Below are positions 60,492-64,000 of a stretch of DNA of 64,000 nucleotides, piece after piece; the first letter of the stretch is position 1, and every line of letters starts with the position of its first letter. Below the pieces are notes generated by a model. It was not told the DNA's origin. It ran no database searches and worked only from the letters and a program-made list of their open reading frames with translations. The translations under genes were made by a program, and so were the position numbers. Source of the stretch: Marinobacter sp. NP-4(2019) (GTDB lineage Bacteria; Pseudomonadota; Gammaproteobacteria; Pseudomonadales; Oleiphilaceae); assembly GCF_003994855.1 (NCBI RefSeq), contig NZ_CP034142.1, positions 2,728,001 through 2,792,000 on the forward strand, written 5' to 3'.

Positions 60492-63086
60492 GTGTTAGAA
60501 GCCTACCGTGAACACGTCGCAGAACGCGAAGCTCTGGGTATTCCCCCCAAGCCCCTGAACGCAGAACAGACCGCCGCGCTGGTCGAGCTGCTGAAAAATC
60601 CCCCTGCCGGCGAAGAAGAAACGCTTGTTTATCTTCTGGAAAACCGCATTCCGCCGGGCGTTGACGAAGCTGCCTACGTCAAGGCCGCTTTCCTGACCGC
60701 CATCGTCAAAGGCGAAGCCAGCTCTCCCCTGCTGGACAAAGAGAAAGCCGTCAAGCTGCTGGGCATGATGCAGGGTGGCTACAACATCGCCACTCTGGTT
60801 GACCTGCTGGACGATTCCGAACTGGCTGAGCTGGCCGGTGAACAGCTGAAGCGTACCCTGCTGATGTTTGACGCGTTCAACGACGTCAAGGAAAAGATGG
60901 ACGCCGGCAACGCCGTTGCCAAGGCTGTGATTGAATCCTGGGCCAACGCCGAGTGGTTCACCAACAAGAAGAAGGTTCCCGAAAGCACCAAGATGGTGGT
61001 GTTCAAGGTCACCGGCGAAACCAACACCGACGACCTGTCACCGGCTCCCGATGCCTGGTCCCGTCCGGACATCCCGCTGCATGCCCGCGCTGCCTATAAA
61101 ATGGAGCGTGACGGCCTGAAGCCGGAAGAGCCCGGCGTAACCGGCCCGATGAGCCAGATCGACGAAATCAAGGCCAAGGGCCTGCCGGTTGCCTTCGTAG
61201 GTGACGTAGTAGGTACCGGTTCTTCCCGTAAGTCTGCCACCAACTCTGTTCTGTGGTTCTTCGGTGAAGACATCCCGGGCGTGCCGAACAAGCGTGCCGG
61301 CGGTGTCTGTATCGGTAACAAGGTTGCCCCGATCTTCTTCAACACCATGGAAGACGCCGGCGCCCTGGTATTCGAAGCACCGGTCGACAACATGAACATG
61401 GGCGACGTGATCGAAATTCGTCCGTACGAAGGCAAGATCCTGAACGAAGCCGGCGAGACCATCTCCGAGTTCAAGTTCAAGTCCGACGTCATTCTGGATG
61501 AAGTTCAGGCTGGCGGCCGTATTCCGCTGATCATCGGTCGTGGTCTGACCGCCAAGGCGCGTGCCGCCCTGGGCCTGGGTGCTACCGACATCTTCCGTCT
61601 GCCGACGGATCCGGAAGCCGGTACCAAGGGCTTCACCCTGGGTCAGAAGATGGTTGGCAAGGCCTGTGGCCTGGAAGAAGGCAAAGGCGTTCGTCCTGGC
61701 ACCTACTGCGAGCCGCACATGACCACCGTCGGCTCCCAGGACACCACCGGCCCGATGACCCGTGACGAGCTGAAAGACCTGGCGTGTCTGGGCTTCCAGG
61801 CCGACCTGGTGATGCAGTCTTTCTGTCACACCGCCGCGTATCCGAAGCCGGTTGACGTGGAAATGCAGCACACCATGCCAGACTTCATCCAGACCCGTGG
61901 CGGTGTCGCCCTGCGTCCGGGTGACGGTATTATCCACTCCTGGCTGAACCGCATGCTGTTGCCGGACACCGTGGGTACCGGTGGCGATTCCCACACCCGC
62001 TTCCCGATGGGCATCTCCTTCCCGGCCGGTTCCGGTCTGGTCGCGTTTGCCGCCGCAACGGGTGTTATGCCGCTGGATATGCCGGAATCGGTTCTGGTTC
62101 GCTTCAAGGGCGAAATGCAGCCGGGCATCACCTTGCGTGACCTGGTGCACGCTATTCCGCTGTACGGCATCAAGCAGGGCATGCTGACCGTTGAGAAGAA
62201 AGGCAAGATCAACGAATTCTCCGGCCGCATCCTGGAAATCGAAGGCCTTGAGCACCTGACCGTTGAGCAGGCGTTCGAGCTGTCCGACGCCTCTGCCGAG
62301 CGCTCCGCAGCCGGTTGTACCATCAACCTGTCTGAAGAGTCCGTAGCCGAGTACCTGCGTTCCAACATCACCATGCTGCGCTGGATGATTGCCGAAGGTT
62401 ATGGCGATCCGCGTACCCTGGAGCGTCGCGCCAAGCAGATGGAAGAGTGGATTGCCGATCCGAAGCTGATGCGTGCCGACAAAGACGCCGAGTACGCCCA
62501 CGTGGTGGAAATCGATCTGGCCGACATCAAGGAGCCGATCGTATGCTGCCCGAACGACCCGGACGACGCCAAGTTCCTGTCCGAAGTTGCTGGCGACAAG
62601 GTGGACGAAGTGTTCATCGGTTCCTGCATGACCAACATCGGTCACTTCCGTGCCGCTGGTAAGCTTCTGGAGCAGAACAAAGAGCCCCTGAAGACCCGCC
62701 TGTGGATGTCTCCGCCGACCAAGATGGACCAGGCGCAGCTGATGGAAGAAGGCTACTTCAACACCTACGGCACCGCCGGTGTGCGCACCGAGATGCCGGG
62801 CTGCTCCCTGTGCATGGGTAACCAGGCACGTGTGGCCGCCAAGTCCACGGTGCTGTCCACCTCCACCCGTAACTTCCCGAACCGCCTCGGCGATGGTGCC
62901 AACGTGTACCTGACCTCCGCGGAACTGGCTGCTGTGGGTGCGGTACTGGGCAAACTCCCCTCCCCCGCGGAGTACATGGAGTACGCCAAGGACCTGAACA
63001 GCATGTCGAAAGAGATCTACAAGTATCTCAACTTCGACCAGATGGAGAACTACACCAAGAAGGCCGCTGAAGCGAACGTCGCCTAA
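60492..63086 (+). CDS. acnB: Aconitate hydratase B
   Basis: 864 aa from the GTG at 60492, which aligns with the family start (M/V-LEAYREHVAER); the ATG five codons upstream is possible. HEAT-like N-domain (LNAEQTAALVELLKNPPAGEE) unique to AcnB, swivel domain, and the 4Fe-4S domain with the cluster Cys in GSCMTNIGHFRAAG and CSLCMGNQ. Interconverts citrate and isocitrate; apo form can bind mRNA. Followed by a strong terminator. Confidence 0.96.
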   Translation: MLEAYREHVAEREALGIPPKPLNAEQTAALVELLKNPPAGEEETLVYLLENRIPPGVDEAAYVKAAFLTAIVKGEASSPLLDKEKAVKLLGMMQGGYNIATLVDLLDDSELAELAGEQLKRTLLMFDAFNDVKEKMDAGNAVAKAVIESWANAEWFTNKKKVPESTKMVVFKVTGETNTDDLSPAPDAWSRPDIPLHARAAYKMERDGLKPEEPGVTGPMSQIDEIKAKGLPVAFVGDVVGTGSSRKSATNSVLWFFGEDIPGVPNKRAGGVCIGNKVAPIFFNTMEDAGALVFEAPVDNMNMGDVIEIRPYEGKILNEAGETISEFKFKSDVILDEVQAGGRIPLIIGRGLTAKARAALGLGATDIFRLPTDPEAGTKGFTLGQKMVGKACGLEEGKGVRPGTYCEPHMTTVGSQDTTGPMTRDELKDLACLGFQADLVMQSFCHTAAYPKPVDVEMQHTMPDFIQTRGGVALRPGDGIIHSWLNRMLLPDTVGTGGDSHTRFPMGISFPAGSGLVAFAAATGVMPLDMPESVLVRFKGEMQPGITLRDLVHAIPLYGIKQGMLTVEKKGKINEFSGRILEIEGLEHLTVEQAFELSDASAERSAAGCTINLSEESVAEYLRSNITMLRWMIAEGYGDPRTLERRAKQMEEWIADPKLMRADKDAEYAHVVEIDLADIKEPIVCCPNDPDDAKFLSEVAGDKVDEVFIGSCMTNIGHFRAAGKLLEQNKEPLKTRLWMSPPTKMDQAQLMEEGYFNTYGTAGVRTEMPGCSLCMGNQARVAAKSTVLSTSTRNFPNRLGDGANVYLTSAELAAVGAVLGKLPSPAEYMEYAKDLNSMSKEIYKYLNFDQMENYTKKAAEANVA

Positions 63087-63116
63087 GCACTAACCTTTAA
63101 GGTTTAGCTCCATAAC

Positions 63117-63146
63117 AACGCCAGCCTACGGGCTGGCGTTTTTTTG
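63117..63146 (+). terminator. Terminator of acnB
   Basis: AACGCCAGCC (63117-63126), TACG, GGCTGGCGTT (63131-63140), T-run. Confidence 0.95.
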
Positions 63147-63164
63147 TGATGCAAATCCGTAAAA

Positions 63165-63193
63165 CAAAAAAGGGCTCCCGCAGGAGCCCCTTT
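63165..63193 (-). terminator. Terminator of putP
   Basis: GGGCTCC (63172-63178) / GGAGCCC (63183-63189); on the minus strand followed by TTTTTT. Confidence 0.88.
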
Positions 63194-63211
63194 CAACAGT
63201 CCTGAGACCGT

Positions 63212-64000
63212 TTACGGCAGATCACGTGCTCCGCGACCCATGGCACGCTGGAACTGGTCCTGAATGCTCTGGTGAGGCTCACCGGAGAGCTTGGACACAA
63301 CCAGAATCGCAATGGTGGCGAAGAGGAAGCCAGGTACAATCTCATAGAGGTCGAAAAGACCACCGGTGAGGTTGCCCCAGACCACTACGGTCACACCACC
63401 GACCACGATACCTGCGATGGCGCCAGCACGGTTCATCTTGTTCCAGAACAGCGACAGGATCAGCGCGGGACCGAAGGCGGCACCAAAGCCGGCCCAGGCA
63501 TAGGACACCAGTTCAAGCACCTTGCTGTCCGGATCGAGGCCCAGCAACAGTGCAATGATGGCGATACCCACTACGGCCAGACGACCCACCCATACCAGCT
63601 CTTTCTGTGATGCTTCCTTGCGGAACAGCGCCTTGTAGAAATCTTCAGCCAGGGCGGAGGAAGACACCAACAACTGGGAGTCGGCGGTACTCATAATGGC
63701 CGCCAGGATGGCGGCCAGCAGGATACCGGCAATAACCGGATGGAACAGAGCGTCCACCAGCAGCATGAAGGCACGCTCGCCGTCGTCCAGTGGCGTCTCA
63801 AAATAACCAATGGCCGAGAAGCCAACCAACAGTGCACCCAGCAGTCCCAGGCCACTCCAGGTAACGGCAATACGGCGTGCGGCCGGCACATCATCCTCGG
63901 AACGAATCGCCTTGAAACGTGCCAGGATATGCGGTTGACCAAAGTAACCCAGCCCCCAGGCCAGTAGTGAGATAATGGCGATAGCGCTCAAGGCACTGCC
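63212..64000 (-). CDS. putP: Sodium/proline symporter, 3' part (runs off window)
   Basis: C-terminal 262 residues visible; the frame is open to the window edge. SSS-family helices with YFGQPHILARFKAIRSEDDV, LAAIMSTADSQLLVSSSALAEDFYK (Na+-site helix with conserved Ser/Thr) and GLDPDSKVLELVSYAWAGFGAAFGPALIL, all typical of PutP. Imports proline with Na+. Confidence 0.92.
   Translation of the reverse strand, partial: GSALSAIAIISLLAWGLGYFGQPHILARFKAIRSEDDVPAARRIAVTWSGLGLLGALLVGFSAIGYFETPLDDGERAFMLLVDALFHPVIAGILLAAILAAIMSTADSQLLVSSSALAEDFYKALFRKEASQKELVWVGRLAVVGIAIIALLLGLDPDSKVLELVSYAWAGFGAAFGPALILSLFWNKMNRAGAIAGIVVGGVTVVVWGNLTGGLFDLYEIVPGFLFATIAILVVSKLSGEPHQSIQDQFQRAMGRGARDLP

Overview
The window looks like a chromosome segment of a marine gammaproteobacterium, most likely Marinobacter or a close relative. 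The evidence is a conserved core run of tig-clpP-clpX-lon-hupB-ppiD, a tRNA cluster Pro-Arg-His-Leu, folD/glcB/cysS/glnS/ppiB/lpxH, an Entner-Doudoroff operon (zwf-pgl-eda) with a divergent hexR, the divergent finR/fpr pair, miaE, acnB and putP. The genus is inference from gene content and order; no rRNA is present.

1-10.34 kb is an integron gene-cassette array read on the minus strand: sixteen cassettes, nearly all with one short gene, separated by attC sites. Almost every cassette obeys the cassette rule that its leading core site (GTTRRRY) is the complement of its own R'' core, so boundaries can be set to the base. No integrase gene lies in the window; the place where attI and intI would be expected (10.35-10.8 kb) is a 455-bp non-coding stretch. 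The cassettes encode a VOC protein, a SecDF-P1-like secreted protein, two near-identical GNAT acetyltransferases, several small membrane proteins, a BamE-like protein, DUF3592, DUF2750, a 42-aa YHYH-type exported peptide and unknowns. Two insertion sequences sit inside attC sites: an IS110-family element (3596-4777) and an IS3-family element (about 7877-9136).

The most striking item is the IS110-family element. Its 200-bp left end folds as a candidate bridge RNA. All four guide segments can be read against the element's own junctions: the target loop matches attC and the donor loop matches the element ends. Its right end carries TTGACA and its left end GATAAT, which come to lie exactly 17 bp apart in the excised circle. 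A 16-bp scar of the same left end lies at the equivalent position of another attC.

10.8-25 kb holds a ferredoxin reductase/fatty-acid desaturase pair, a SnoaL-like gene, the Entner-Doudoroff operon with hexR, and a maltodextrin locus (lamB-type porin, lipoprotein pullulanase, small lipoprotein). 23-33 kb is protein quality control (ppiD, HU, lon, clpX, clpP, trigger factor) and four tRNAs. 33-40.5 kb is housekeeping (folD, glcB, cysS, glnS, ppiB, lpxH).

40.5-57.7 kb is more variable: an LtaS/MdoB-type phosphotransferase next to a membrane-anchored glycerophosphodiesterase, a glucose dehydrogenase (gcd) pseudogene broken by large internal deletions, an MscK-like channel, a LemA/TPM cluster, a radical SAM gene behind a LexA box, a sulfite/sulfonate-type exporter, a membrane-domain/PQQ-propeller fusion, and a TetR/methyltransferase pair with a clear palindromic operator. 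57.8-64 kb has fpr/finR, miaE, acnB and the 3' part of putP, which runs off the right edge.
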